Position numbers and translations under genes: made by a program. Positions 1 through 10,434 of a DNA stretch of 64,000 nt are shown here, one piece after another; the first letter of the stretch is position 1; each line of letters starts with the position of its first letter. The DNA is from Hyperoodon ampullatus (taxonomy: Eukaryota > Chordata > Mammalia > Artiodactyla > Ziphiidae). The stretch is from contig CATKHW010000422.1 of NCBI GenBank assembly GCA_949752795.1, positions 868,001 to 932,000 on the forward strand. Direction: 5' to 3'. The notes beneath the pieces are model-generated. The model was not told where the DNA came from, searched no databases, and saw only the letters and a list, made by a program, of their open reading frames with translations.

Positions 1-4
1 GCAT

Positions 5-16
5 AAACATGGCAGC
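5..16 (+). promoter_or_regulatory. YY1-like site
   Basis: AAACATGGCAGC resembles the YY1 consensus around its ATGGC core, about 20 bp before the TATA-like box. It is kept in most units. It is changed in units 21 and 25 (ATATGCAGC), unit 36 (CATGACAGCC) and unit 37 (CATGGCAGGG). Short motifs like this arise often by chance. Confidence 0.2.
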
Positions 17-36
17 GAGAATCAGCTCAAACCCAC

Positions 37-46
37 TATAAAAAGG
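37..46 (+). promoter_or_regulatory. TATA-like box
   Basis: TATAAAAAGG fits a TATA box and recurs near the start of nearly every unit. It is altered in unit 10 (TGTAAAAAGG), unit 20 (TATAAAATGG) and units 21 and 25 (TATTAAAAGG). No other promoter element is correctly spaced around it, so it may be chance. Any satellite transcription from it is untested. Confidence 0.25.
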
Positions 47-52
47 AATTTC

Positions 53-70
53 AAAAACAAAACAAAAAAA
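53..70 (+). repeat. A-rich tract
   Basis: AAAAACAAAACAAAAAAA lies just after the TATA-like box in each unit. It is a hot spot for indels and substitutions: C-rich in units 7 and 8, T-interrupted in units 5, 9, 22, 23 and 27, expanded in units 21 and 25, and shortened in units 18 and 34. It explains part of the unit-length variation. Confidence 0.8.
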
Positions 71-486
71 CTGGGAAATTCTTTACAATTCCTTCAGGGT
101 CTCTGATGAAAGCTGGAATGACCCTATCTACAACGACAGCTGGATGTGGCATAAGGAGGGACACTTGGGACTGAGACGATAGGTGAGATTGGGTGAGCAA
201 ATGCAGACCCTTTAAAGCAATAATGCATGGCACCCATTCCATGGGTCCGAACTCTCCAGGTTGAAGGGAATATTACTACAGCTATAACATGTGCGGGAAA
301 CCTAGAGAACGGACACACTGTGAATACGAAAGGTTTCTAAAACTCAACGCATAGTCCCTCTCCTGGTGCTCCGGTTTGACTTTCTGTCTGCTTTACTATC
401 AACCTCCCAACTTGGAGAGACAGCCCCTTTAACCTCTTGGTTCGCACAGGTTGCCAATTTGGCAGAGGATGAAAGGGAAGAGGGAG

Positions 487-496
487 AACCAATGAG
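487..496 (+). promoter_or_regulatory. CCAAT-box match
   Basis: AACCAATGAG matches the NF-Y consensus (RRCCAATSR). It is conserved in almost all units and lost in unit 33 (CTAAT) and unit 37 (CCAAAG). It lies in a purine-rich stretch. It has no nearby TATA box on the same strand, so function is uncertain. Confidence 0.3.
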
Positions 497-691
497 AGAG
501 TAGCTGTTAGGCATTTGGACGGGCACATATCACTGTAATTTCCCGGCAGGAAGAAGAATTAACCAAATTCTCAACCACCCACCGGGAACCAGTATAGGTC
601 CTGAACCAAAATTTTGGACTTGCGGTCAGCTCACCAAAAACGAGTTGAAAAATGGAGCTCAGGGGCACAGCAATTCACAAACTGACCGAGT

Positions 692-697
692 AATAAA
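692..697 (+). other. AATAAA polyadenylation-type hexamer
   Basis: AATAAA occurs once per unit at this position on the plus strand. It is lost in unit 35 (ACTAAA). No clear GU-rich downstream element follows. It could end satellite transcripts, but this is only a sequence match. Confidence 0.2.
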
Positions 698-785
698 GGA
701 CAACTATCGTCCAAAAATCTGTTGAGGGAAGGCAACGAGGCGGACTTGAAAGCGAGGCAGAATAGCAGGAAACAGATTTCAAGAG

Positions 786-802
786 GTACGTTGGAATCGC
801 CT
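786..802 (+). other. Degenerate CENP-B-box-like motif
   Basis: GTACGTTGGAATCGCCT matches the 17-bp mammalian CENP-B box (YTTCGTTGGAARCGGGA) at 11 positions, including an unbroken CGTTGGAA followed by CG two bases on. Of the nine core bases, six match. The TTCG half reads TACG and the CGGG half reads CGCC, so binding is doubtful. The site recurs in each unit 41 bp before the palindrome, with variants at the second CG in units 8, 9, 15, 20, 21, 25, 32 and 33. It may be an ancestral box, or chance. Confidence 0.3.
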
Positions 803-843
803 TTAAAGCACAGGAAGAGGGGCACAACTTCGACAATGATGCA

Positions 844-917
844 CTTGGCCAAAAAGGGCGTATGCGTTTTCTCCTGAATATATTCAGGAGAAAACGCATA
901 CGCCCTATTTGGCCAAG
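844..917. repeat. Palindrome copy in unit 1, one mismatch
   Basis: This is the same element as the reference copy. A at 907 faces A at 854 and breaks one pair. The same A occurs in units 3 and 4, so it is an inherited variant and not an isolated change. Confidence 0.95.
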
Positions 918-1520
918 CAAGCAAGCGGGCAATGCAAATCTGCACTACAAAGAAGTATCACTTCCCACCGGTCAAAAGGGACATCCAAAAAATGTGTAAG
1001 AACAAGAAAGGCAAGACAGGCCCTGGAGAACAGGGAACCTTGTTATGCTGATGGGCGGGATGTAAATTGCCAACTGCCTCTCTGGAGGAGTGCATTCTGT
1101 TCCCTAAAACAAGTAAAGAACAGAGCTACAGAGCCAAGGGCACTACCAGTCTAGGGAATATACCTTGGGAAAACTGAAAATCAATAAGACAGAGCCACCC
1201 CAAAATTTAGGGCTGCACTGCATACAAGGACCTCAACTTGGATACACCTTAAGTATCCCAGAAAATATAAACATGGTTCAAAAAATTGTGGTACTTACGT
1301 ACGATGGAATATCCCTCAGCCATGAAATCAATGTCATAAGACCAGTAGCAGCAAAATGGGAGGATTCAGGTACGATGATTCTAAGTGAAATAAGTCACAC
1401 AGAAAAAGAAACTTATCATAAGATATCACTTATGAAGATCCTGTAAACATGGCTACACTTGAACTGAGTTAGGAAAGAGAACAGTGTCTCACATTTAGAA
1501 AACACTCTTATACCTGCTTC

Positions 1521-1540
1521 AGGGGGAAGGAGAGGTGGGG
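1521..1540 (+). other. Purine-rich G-run tract
   Basis: AGGGGGAAGGAGAGGTGGGG has four G-runs of two or more, enough for at most a two-layer G-quadruplex. It recurs in each unit. Units 23, 27, 28 and 33 have AGGTGGAAGG and lose the first long run. Confidence 0.35.
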
Positions 1541-2582
1541 TTATGCATAAAACCAGAGATTGATATAAGCACAGGTACCGTTCCAAAAACCAACTATGGA
1601 ATAGACAAGACCTACACCGTCCTCAGCGAAAGGGACTCAAAACCCCATATTTCCCACAGAGGAAAATATCTGACTAGTAAGAATCTTAAAACCTATGTAT
1701 TGATATGTCTCCATAAGGGAATCAAGTGTGTCTAGACTGGCATAAACATGGCAGCGAGAATCAGCTCAAACCCACTATAAAAAGGAATTTCAAAAACAAA
1801 ACAAAAAAACTGGGAAATTCTTTACAATTCCTTCAGGGTCTCTGATGAAAGCTGGAATGACCCTATCTACAACGACAGCTGGATGTGGCATAAGGAGGGA
1901 CACTTGGGACTGAGACGATTGGTGAGATTGGGTGAGCAAATGCAGACCCTTTAAAGCAATAATACATGGCACCCATTCCATGGGTCCGAACTCTCCAGGA
2001 TGAAGGGAATATTACTACAGCTATAACATGTGCAGGAAACCTAGAGAACGGACACACTGTGAATACGAAAGGTTTCTAAAACTCAACGCATAGTCCCTCT
2101 CCTGGTGCTCCGGTTTGACTTTCCATCTGCTTTACTATCAACCTCCCAACTTGGAGAGACAGCCCCTTTAACCTCTTGGTTCGCACAGGTTGCCAATTTG
2201 GCAGAGGATGAAAGGGAAGAGGGAGAACCAATGAGAGAGTAGCTGTTAGGCATTTGGACGGGCATATATCACTGTAATTTCCCGGCAGGAAGAAGAATTA
2301 ACCAAATTCTCAGCCACCCACCGGGAACCAGTATAGGTCCTGAACCAAAATTTTGGACTTGCGGTCAGCTCACCAAAAACGAGTTGAAAAATGGAGCTCA
2401 GGGGCACAGCAATTCACAAACTGGCCGAGTAATAAAGGACAACTATCGTCCAAAAATCTGTTGAGGGAAGGCAACGAGGCGGACTTGAAAGCGAGGCAGA
2501 ATAGCAGGAAACAGATTTCAAGAGGTACGTTGGAATCGCCTTTAAAGCACAGGAAGAGGGGCACAACTTCGACAATGATGCA

Positions 2583-2656
2583 CTTGGCCAAAAAGGGCGT
2601 ATGCGTTTTCTCCTGAATATATTCAGGAGAAAACGCATACGCCCTTTTTGGCCAAG
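2583..2656. repeat. 74-bp zero-spacer palindrome (reference copy)
   Basis: Left arm 2583-2619 (beginning CTTGGCCAAAAAGGGCG) and right arm 2620-2656 are exact reverse complements. The centre is GAATATATTC with no loop. Symmetry stops sharply at the outer CTTGG/CCAAG. The same element lies at unit position 844-917 in all 37 units. By eye it is perfect in units 2, 5-9, 11-14, 17, 20, 22, 24, 34 and 36. It has one mismatch in 13 units, two in five, and three to five in units 19, 16 and 18. I saw no paired compensatory changes. It could form a cruciform or, in RNA, a 37-bp hairpin. Confidence 0.97.
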
Positions 2657-2903
2657 CAAGCAAGCGGGCAATGCAAATCTGCACTACAAAGAAGTATCAC
2701 TTCCCACCGGTCAAAAGGGACATCCACAAAATGTGTAAGAACAAGAAAGGCAAGACAGGCCCTGGAGAACAGGGAGCCTTGTTATGCTGATGGGCGGGAT
2801 GTAAATTGCCAACTGCCTCTCTGGAGGAGTGCATTCTGTTCCCTAAAACAAGTAAAGAACAGAGCTACAGAGCCAAGGGCACTACCAGTCTAGGGAATAT
2901 ACC

Positions 2904-3185
2904 TTGGGAAAACTGAAAATCAATAAGACAGAGCCACCCCAAAATTTAGGGCTGCACTGCATACAAGGGCCTCAACTAGGATACACCTTAAGTATCCCAG
3001 AAAATATAAACATGGTTCAAAAAATTGTGGTACTTACGTACGATGGAATATCCCTCAGCCATGAAATCAATGTCATAAGACCAGTAGCAGCAAAATGGGT
3101 GGATTCAGGTACGATGATTCTAAGTGAAATAAGTCACACAGAAAAAGAAACTTATCATAAGATATCACTTATGAAGATCCTGTAA
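2904..3185 (+). other. Recurrent open frame, 57 codons from ATG (unit 2 copy)
   Basis: The frame opens with a TTG at 2904. The first ATG is at 3012 and gives 57 codons, starting MVQKIVVLTYDG and ending at TAA 3183-3185. The frame is open in most units. It is stopped or shifted in units 20, 29 and 33, and altered upstream of the ATG in units 24, 26 and 36. Differences between units mostly change the amino acid (S/N, V/E, S/P, T/R), so I see no protein-level constraint. The stretch VIRPVAAKWVDSGTMI faintly resembles a death-domain first helix. I treat it as satellite sequence, perhaps a gene relic. Confidence 0.35.
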
Positions 3186-3478
3186 ACATGGCTACACTTG
3201 AACTGAGTTAGGAAAGAGAACAGTGTCTCACATTTAGAAAACACTCTTATACCTGCTTAAGGGGGAAGGAGAGGTGGGGTGATGCATAAAACCAGAGTTT
3301 GATATAAGCACAGGTACCGTTCCAAAAACCAACTATGGAATAGACAAGACCTACACCGTCCTCAGCGAAAGGGACTCAAAACCCCATATTTCCCGCAGAG
3401 GAAAATATCTGACTAGTAAGAATCTTAAAACCTATGTATTGATATGTCTCCGTAAGGGAATCAAGTGTGTCTAGACTG

Positions 3479-5217
3479 GCATAAACATGGCAGCGAGAAT
3501 CAGCTCAAACCCACTATAAAAAGGAATTTCAAAAACAAAACAAAAAAACTGGGAAATTCTTTACAATTCCTTCAGGGTCTCTGATGAAAGCTGGAATGAC
3601 CCTATCTACAACGACAGCTGGATGTGGCATAAGGAGGGACACTTGGGACTGAGACGATTGGTGAGTTTGGGTGAGCAAATGCAGACCCTTTAAAGCAATA
3701 ATGCATGGCACCCATTCCATGGGTCCGAACTCTCCAGGTTGAAGGGAATATTACTACAGCTATAACATGTGCGGGAAACCTAGAGAACGGACACACTGTG
3801 AATACGAAAGGTTTCTAAAACTCAACGCATAGTCCCTCTCCTGGTGCTCCGGTTTGACTTTCCGTCTGCTTTACTATCAACCTCCCAACTTGGAGAGACA
3901 GCCCCTTTAACCTCTTGGTTCGCACAGGTTGCCAATTTGGCAGAGGATGAAAGGGAAGAGGGAGAACCAATGAGAGAGTAGCTGTTAGGCATTTGGACGG
4001 GCACATATCACTGTAATATCCCGGCAGGAAGAAGAATTAACCAAATTCTCAGCCACCCACCGGGAACCAGTATAGGTCCTGAACCAAAATTTTGGACTTG
4101 CGGTCAGCTCACCAAAAACGAGTTGAAAAATGGAGCTCAGGGGCACAGCAATTCACAAACTGACCGAGTAATAAAGGACAACTATCGTCCAAAAATCTGT
4201 TGAGGGAAGGCAACGAGGCGGACTTGAAAGCGAGGCAGAATAGCAGGAAACAGATTTCAAGAGGTACGTTGGAATCGCCTTTAAAGCACAGGAAGAGGGG
4301 CACAACTTCGACAATGATGCACATGGCCAAAAAGGGCGTATGCGTTTTCTCCTGAATATATTCAGGAGAAAACGCATACGCCCTATTTGGCCAAGCAAGC
4401 AAGCGGGCAATGCAAATCTGCACTACAAAGAAGTATCACTTCCCACCGGTCAAAAGGGACATCCAAAAAATGTGTAAGAACAAGAAAGGCAAGACAGGCC
4501 CTGGAGAACAGGGAGCCTTGTTATGCTGATGGGCGGGATGTAAATTGCCAACTGCCTCTCTGGAGGAGTGCATTCTGTTCCCTAAAACAAGTAAAGAACA
4601 GAGCTACAGAGCCAAGGGCACTACCAGTCTAGGGAATATACCTTGGGAAAACTGAAAATCAATAAGACAGAGCCACCCCAAAATTTAGGGCTGCACTGCA
4701 TACAAGGACCTCAACTTGGATACACCTTAAGTATCCCAGAAAATATAAACATGGTTCAAAAAATTGTGGTACTTACGTACGATGGAATATCCCTCAGCCA
4801 TGAAATCAATGTCATAAGACCAGTAGCAGCAAAATGGGAGGATTCAGGTACGATGATTCTAAGTGAAATAAGTCACACAGAAAAAGAAACTTATCATAAG
4901 ATATCACTTATGAAGATCCTGTAAACATGGCTACACTTGAACTGAGTTAGGAAAGAGAACAGTGTCTCACATTTAGAAAACACTCTTATACCTGCTTCAG
5001 GGGGAAGGAGAGGTGGGGTGATGCATAAAACCAGAGTTTGATATAAGCACAGGTACCGTTCCAAAAACCAACTATGGAATAGACAAGACCTACACCGTCC
5101 TCAGCGAAAGGGACTCAAAACCCCATATTTCCCACAGAGGAAAATATCTGACTAGTAAGAATCTTAAAACCTATGTATTGATATGTCTCCATAAGGGAAT
5201 CAAGTGTGTCTAGACTG
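3479..5217 (+). repeat. Satellite unit 3 (A)
   Basis: The palindrome at 4322-4395 has two mismatches: CATGG at its left end, and the same right-arm A as unit 1. A private GAGTTTGGGTGAG lies near 3663. Confidence 0.95.
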
Positions 5218-6956
5218 GCATAAACATGGCAGCGAGAATCAGCTCAAACCCACTATAAAAAGGAATTTCAAAAACAAAACAAAAAAACTGGGAAATTCTT
5301 TACAATTCCTTCAGGGTCTCTGATGAAAGCTGGAATGACCCTATCTACAACGACAGCTGGATGTGGCATAAGGAGGGACACTTGGGACTGAGACGATTGG
5401 TGAGATTGGGTGAGCAAATGCAGACCCTTTAAAGCAATAATGCATGGCACCCATTCCATGGGTCCGAACTCTCCAGGATGAAGGGAATATTACTACAGCT
5501 ATAACATGTGCGGGAAACCTAGAGAACGGACACACTGTGAATACGAAAGGTTTCTAAAACTCAACGCATAGTCCCTCTCCTGGTGCTCCGGTTTGACTTT
5601 CCATCTGCTTTACTATCAACCTCCCAACTTGGAGAGACAGCCCCTTTAACCTCTTGGTTCGCACAGGTTGCCAATTTGGCAGAGGATGAAAGGGAAGAGG
5701 GAGAACCAATGAGAGAGTAGCTGTTAGGCATTTGGACGGGCACATATCACTGTAATTTCCCGGCAGGAAGAAGAATTAACCAAATTCTCAGCCACCCACC
5801 GGGAACCAGTATAGGTCCTGAACCAAAATTTTGGACTTGCGGTCAGCTCACCAAAAACGAGTTGAAAAATGGAGCTCAGGGGCACAGCAATTCACAAACT
5901 GGCCGAGTAATAAAGGACAACTATCGTCCAAAAATCTGTTGAGGGAAGGCAACGAGGCGGACTTGAAAGCGAGGCAGAATAGCAGGAAACAGATTTCAAG
6001 AGGTACGTTGGAATCGCCTTTAAAGCACAGGAAGAGGGGCACAACTTCGACAATGATGCACTTGGCCATAAAGGGCGTATGCGTTTTCTCCTGAATATAT
6101 TCAGGAGAAAACGCATACGCCCTATTTGGCCAAGCAAGCAAGCGGGCAATGCAAATCTGCACTACAAAGAAGTATCACTTCCCACCGGTCAAAAGGGACA
6201 TCCAAAAAATGTGTAAGAACAAGAAAGGCAAGACAGGCCCTGGACAACAGGGAGCCTTGTTATGCTGATGGGCGGGATGTAAATTGCCAACTGCCTCTCT
6301 GGAGGAGTGCATTCTGTTCCCTAAAACAAGTAAAGAACAGAGCTACAGAGCCAAGGGCACTACCAGTCTAGGGAATATACCTTGGGAAAACTGAAAATCA
6401 ATAAGACAGAGCCACCCCAAAATTTAGGGCTGCACTGCATACAAGGACCTCAACTTGGATACACCTTAAGTATCCCAGAAAATATAAACATGGTTCAAAA
6501 AATTGTGGTACTTACGTACGATGGAATATCCCTCAGCCATGAAATCAATGTCATAAGACCAGTAGCAGCAAAATGGGTGGATTCAGGTACGATGATTCTA
6601 AGTGAAATAAGTCACAGAGAAAAAGAAACTTATCATAAGATATCACTTATGAAGATCCTGTAAACATGGCTACACTTGAACTGAGTTAGGAAAGAGAACA
6701 GTGTCTCACATTTAGAAAACACTCTTATACCTGCTTAAGGGGGAAGGAGAGGTGGGGTGATGCATAAAACCAGAGTTTGATATAAGCACAGGTACCGTTC
6801 CAAAAACCAACTATGGAATAGACAAGACCTACACCGTCCTCAGCGAAAGGGACTCAAAACCCCATATTTCCCACAGAGGAAAATATCTGACTAGTAAGAA
6901 TCTTAAAACCTATGTATTGATATGTCTCCATAAGGGAATCAAGTGTGTCTAGACTG
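5218..6956 (+). repeat. Satellite unit 4 (A)
   Basis: The palindrome at 6061-6134 has two uncompensated mismatches, one in the left A-run and one in the right T-run. GGACAACAGGG near 6242 is shared with units 9 and 15. Confidence 0.95.
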
Positions 6957-8695
6957 GCATAAACATGGCAGCGAGAATCAGCTCAAACCCACTATAAAAA
7001 GGAATTTCAAAAACAAAACATAAAAACTGGGAAATTCTTTACAATTCCTTCAGGGTCTCTGATGAAACCTGGAATGACCCTATCTACAACGACAGCTGGA
7101 TGTGGCATAAGGAGGGACACTTGGGACTGAGACGATTGGTGAGATTGGGTGAGCAAATGCAGACCCTTTAAAGCAATAATGCATGGCACCCATTCCATGG
7201 GTCCGAACTCTCCAGGTTGAAGGGAATATTACTACAGCTATAACATGTGCGGGAAACCTAGAGAACGGACACACTGTGAATACGAAAGGTTTCTAAAACT
7301 CAACGCATAGTCCCTCTCCTGGTGCTCCGGTTTGACTTTCCATCTGCTTTACTATCAACCTCCCAACTTGGAGAGACAGCCCCTTTAACCTCTTGGTTCG
7401 CACAGGTTGCCAATTTGGCAGAGGATGAAAGGGAAGAGGGAGAACCAATGAGAGAGTAGCTGTTAGGCATTTGGACGGGCACATATCACTGTAATTTCCC
7501 GGCAGGAAGAAGAATTAACCAAATTCTCAGCCACCCACCGGGAACCAGTATAGGTCCTGAACCAAAATTTTGGACTTGCGGTCAGCTCACCAAAAACGAG
7601 TTGAAAAATGGAGCTCAGGGGCACAGCAATTCACAAACTGGCCGAGTAATAAAGGGCAACTATCGTCCAAAAATCTGTTGAGGGAAGGCAACGAGGCGGA
7701 CTTGAAAGCGAGGCAGAATAGCAGGAAACAGATTTCAAGAGGTACGTTGGAATCGCCTTTAAAGCACAGGAAGAGGGGCACAACTTCGACAATGATGCAC
7801 TTGGCCAAAAAGGGCGTATGCGTTTTCTCCTGAATATATTCAGGAGAAAACGCATACGCCCTTTTTGGCCAAGCAAGCAAGCGGGCAATGCAAATCTGCA
7901 CTACAAAGAAGTATCACTTCCCACCGGTCAAAAGGGACATCCACAAAATGTGTAAGAACAAGAAAGGCAAGACAGGCCCTGGAGAACAGGGAGCCTTGTT
8001 ATGCTGATGGGCGGGATGTAAATTGCCAACTGCCTCTCTGGAGGAGTGCATTCTGTTCCCTAAAACAAGTAAAGAACAGAGCTACAGAGCCAAGGGCACT
8101 ACCAGTCTAGGGAATATACCTTGGGAAAACTGAAAATCAATAAGACAGAGCCACCCCAAAATTTAGGGCTGCACTGCATACAAGGGCCTCAACTAGGATA
8201 CACCTTAAGTATCCCAGAAAATATAAACATGGTTCAAAAAATTGTGGTACTTACGTACGATGGAATATCCCTCAGCCATGAAATCAATGTCATAAGACCA
8301 GTAGCAGCAAAATGGGTGGATTCAGGTACGATGATTCTAAGTGAAATAAGTCACACAGAAAAAGAAACTTATCATAAGATATCACTTATGAAGATCCTGT
8401 AAACATGGCTACACTTGAACTGAGTTAGGAAAGAGAACAGTGTCTCACATTTAGAAAACACTCTTATACCTGCTTAAGGGGGAAGGAGAGGTGGGGTGAT
8501 ACATAAAACCAGAGTTTGATATAAGCACAGGTACCGTTCCAAAAACCAACTATGGAATAGACAAGACCTACACCGTCCTCAGCGAAAGGGACTCAAAACC
8601 CCATATTTCCCGCAGAGGAAAATATCTGACTAGTAAGAATCTTAAAACCTATGTATTGATATGTCTCCGTAAGGGAATCAAGTGTGTCTAGACTG
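6957..8695 (+). repeat. Satellite unit 5 (A)
   Basis: The palindrome at 7800-7873 is perfect. The A-rich tract reads AAAACATAAAAACTGG, as in unit 9. The 3' half shares CAACTAGGATAC with unit 2. Confidence 0.95.
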
Positions 8696-10434
8696 GCATA
8701 AACATGGCAGCGAGAATCAGCTCAAACCCACTATAAAAAGGAATTTCAAAAACAAAACAAAAAAACTGGGAAATTCTTTACAATTCCTTCAGGGTCTCTG
8801 ATGAAAGCTGGAATGACCCTATCTACAACGACAGCTGGATGTGGCATAAGGAGGGACACTTGGGACTGAGACGATTGGTGAGATTGGGTGAGCAAATGCA
8901 GACCCTTTAAAGCAATAATGCATGGCACCCATTCCATGGGTCCGAACTCTCCAGGTTGAAGGGAATATTACTACAGCTATAACATGTGCGGGAAACCTAG
9001 AGAACGGACACACAGTGAATACGAAAGGTTTCTAAAACTCAACGCATAGTCCCTCTCCTGGTGCTCCGGTTTGACTTTCCGTCTGCTTTACTATCAACCT
9101 CCCAACTTGGAGAGACAGCCCCTTTAACCTCTTGGTTCGCACAGGTTGCCAATTTGGCAGAGGATGAAAGGGAAGAGGGAGAACCAATGAGAGAGTAGCT
9201 GTTAGGCATTTGGACGGGCACATATCACTGTAATATCCCGGCAGGAAGAAGAATTAACCAAATTCTCAGCCACCCACCGGGAACCAGTATAGGTCCTGAA
9301 CCAAAATTTTGGACTTGCGGTCAGCTCACCAAAAACGAGTTGAAAAATGGAGCTCAGGGGCACAGCAATTCACAAACTGACCGAGTAATAAAGGACAACT
9401 CTCGTGCAAAAATCTGTTGAGGGAAGGCAACGAGGCAGACTTGAAAGCGAGGCAGAATAGCAGGAAACAGATTTCAAGAGGTACGTTGGAATCGCCTTTA
9501 AAGCACAGGAAGAGGGGCACAACTTCGACAATGATGCACTTGGCCAAAAAGGGCGTATGCGTTTTCTCCTGAATATATTCAGGAGAAAACGCATACGCCC
9601 TTTTTGGCCAAGCAAGCAAGCGGGCAATGCAAATCTGCACTACAAAGAAGTATCACTTCCCACCGGTCAAAAGGGACATCCACAAAATGTGTAAGAACAA
9701 GAAAGGCAAGACAGGCCCTGGAGAACAGGGAGCCTTGTTATGCTGATGGGCAGGATGTAAATTGCCAACTGCCTCTCTGGAGGAGTGCATTCTGTTCCCT
9801 AAAACAAGTAAAGAACAGAGCTACAGAGCCAAGGGCACTACCAGTCTAGGGAATATACCTTGGGAAAACTGAAAATCAATAAGACAGAGCCACCCCAAAA
9901 TTTAGGGCTGCACTGCATACAAGGGCCTCAACTTGGATACACCTTAAGTATCCCAGAAAATATAAACATGGTTCAAAAAATTGTGGTACTTACGTACGAT
10001 GGAATATCCCTCAGCCATGAAATCAATGTCATAAGACCAGTAGCAGCAAAATGGGTGGATTCAGGTACGATGATTCTAAGTGAAATAAGTCACACAGAAA
10101 AAGAAACTTATCATAAGATATCACTTATGAAGATCCTGTAAACATGGCTACACTTGAACTGAGTTAGGAAAGAGGTCAGTGTCTCACTTTTAGAAAACAC
10201 TCTTATACCTGCTTAAGGGGGAAGGAGAGGTGGGGTGATGCATAAAACCAGAGTTTGATATAAGCACAGGTACCGTTCCAAAAACCAACTATGGAATAGA
10301 CAAGACCTACACCGTCCTCAGCGAAAGGGACTCAAAACCCCATATTTCCCGCAGAGGAAAATATCTGACTAGTAAGAATCTTAAAACCTATGTATTGATA
10401 TGTCTCCGTAAGGGAATCAAGTGTGTCTAGACTG
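8696..10434 (+). repeat. Satellite unit 6 (A)
   Basis: The palindrome at 9539-9612 is perfect. The unit carries the variant CTCTCGTGCAAAAATC near 9399, otherwise seen in units 12-15. It also has a private AGAGGTCAGTGTC near 10171. Confidence 0.95.

Larger units (their letters stand above)
1..1739 (+). repeat. Satellite unit 1 (A)
   Basis: This is the reference unit for the sub-features below. The palindrome is at 844-917 with one arm mismatch (A at 907). Private changes are GACGATAGGTGAG near 175 and GGTTATGCATAAAACC near 1540. The last change keeps open a chance frame at 1535-1735. It is closest to unit 3. Confidence 0.95.
1740..3478 (+). repeat. Satellite unit 2 (A)
   Basis: The palindrome at 2583-2656 is perfect. 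The unit carries GGGCCTCAACTAGG near 2967, shared with unit 5, and AATACATGGC near 1960. Confidence 0.95.

Noticed and set aside
435..450. Pol III B-box in the GGTTCGCACAGG stretch
   Set aside because: It starts like a B-box (GGTTCG) but lacks the required A and the final C at the right positions. No A-box lies at a suitable distance upstream.
844..917. Palindrome as a bacterial rho-independent terminator
   Set aside because: There is a T-run in the right arm, but it is part of the stem and matched by the left A-run. No bacterial genes surround it, and the context is a eukaryotic satellite.
844..917. Palindrome as a small fold-back transposon (MITE)
   Set aside because: I see no target-site duplication beyond a CA dinucleotide beside each arm, no internal sequence between the arms, and an identical position in every unit. 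An ancient insertion before array expansion cannot be excluded, but it cannot be supported.
1059..1075. Second CENP-B-box candidate ending GGGCGGGA
   Set aside because: Only the right half (CGGGA) matches, at 9 of 17 positions overall, and the TTCG half is absent.
1200..1215. Splice acceptor before the conserved frame (ATTTAG/GG)
   Set aside because: No polypyrimidine tract precedes it, and no matching donor was seen downstream.
1521..1540. Strong G-quadruplex
   Set aside because: Only two of the four G-runs are longer than two bases, so at best a weak two-layer structure is possible.
1..1739. Internal shorter sub-repeats (for example about 170 bp) within the unit
   Set aside because: I looked for recurring words and found only short ones, such as TAAACATGG three times (near 4, 1269 and 1444). 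These are not regularly spaced, so I cannot support a sub-monomer structure.
1..1739. Derivation of the unit from a retroviral LTR
   Set aside because: I found no TG...CA ends with a target duplication, no primer-binding site and no recognisable retroviral coding remnant.
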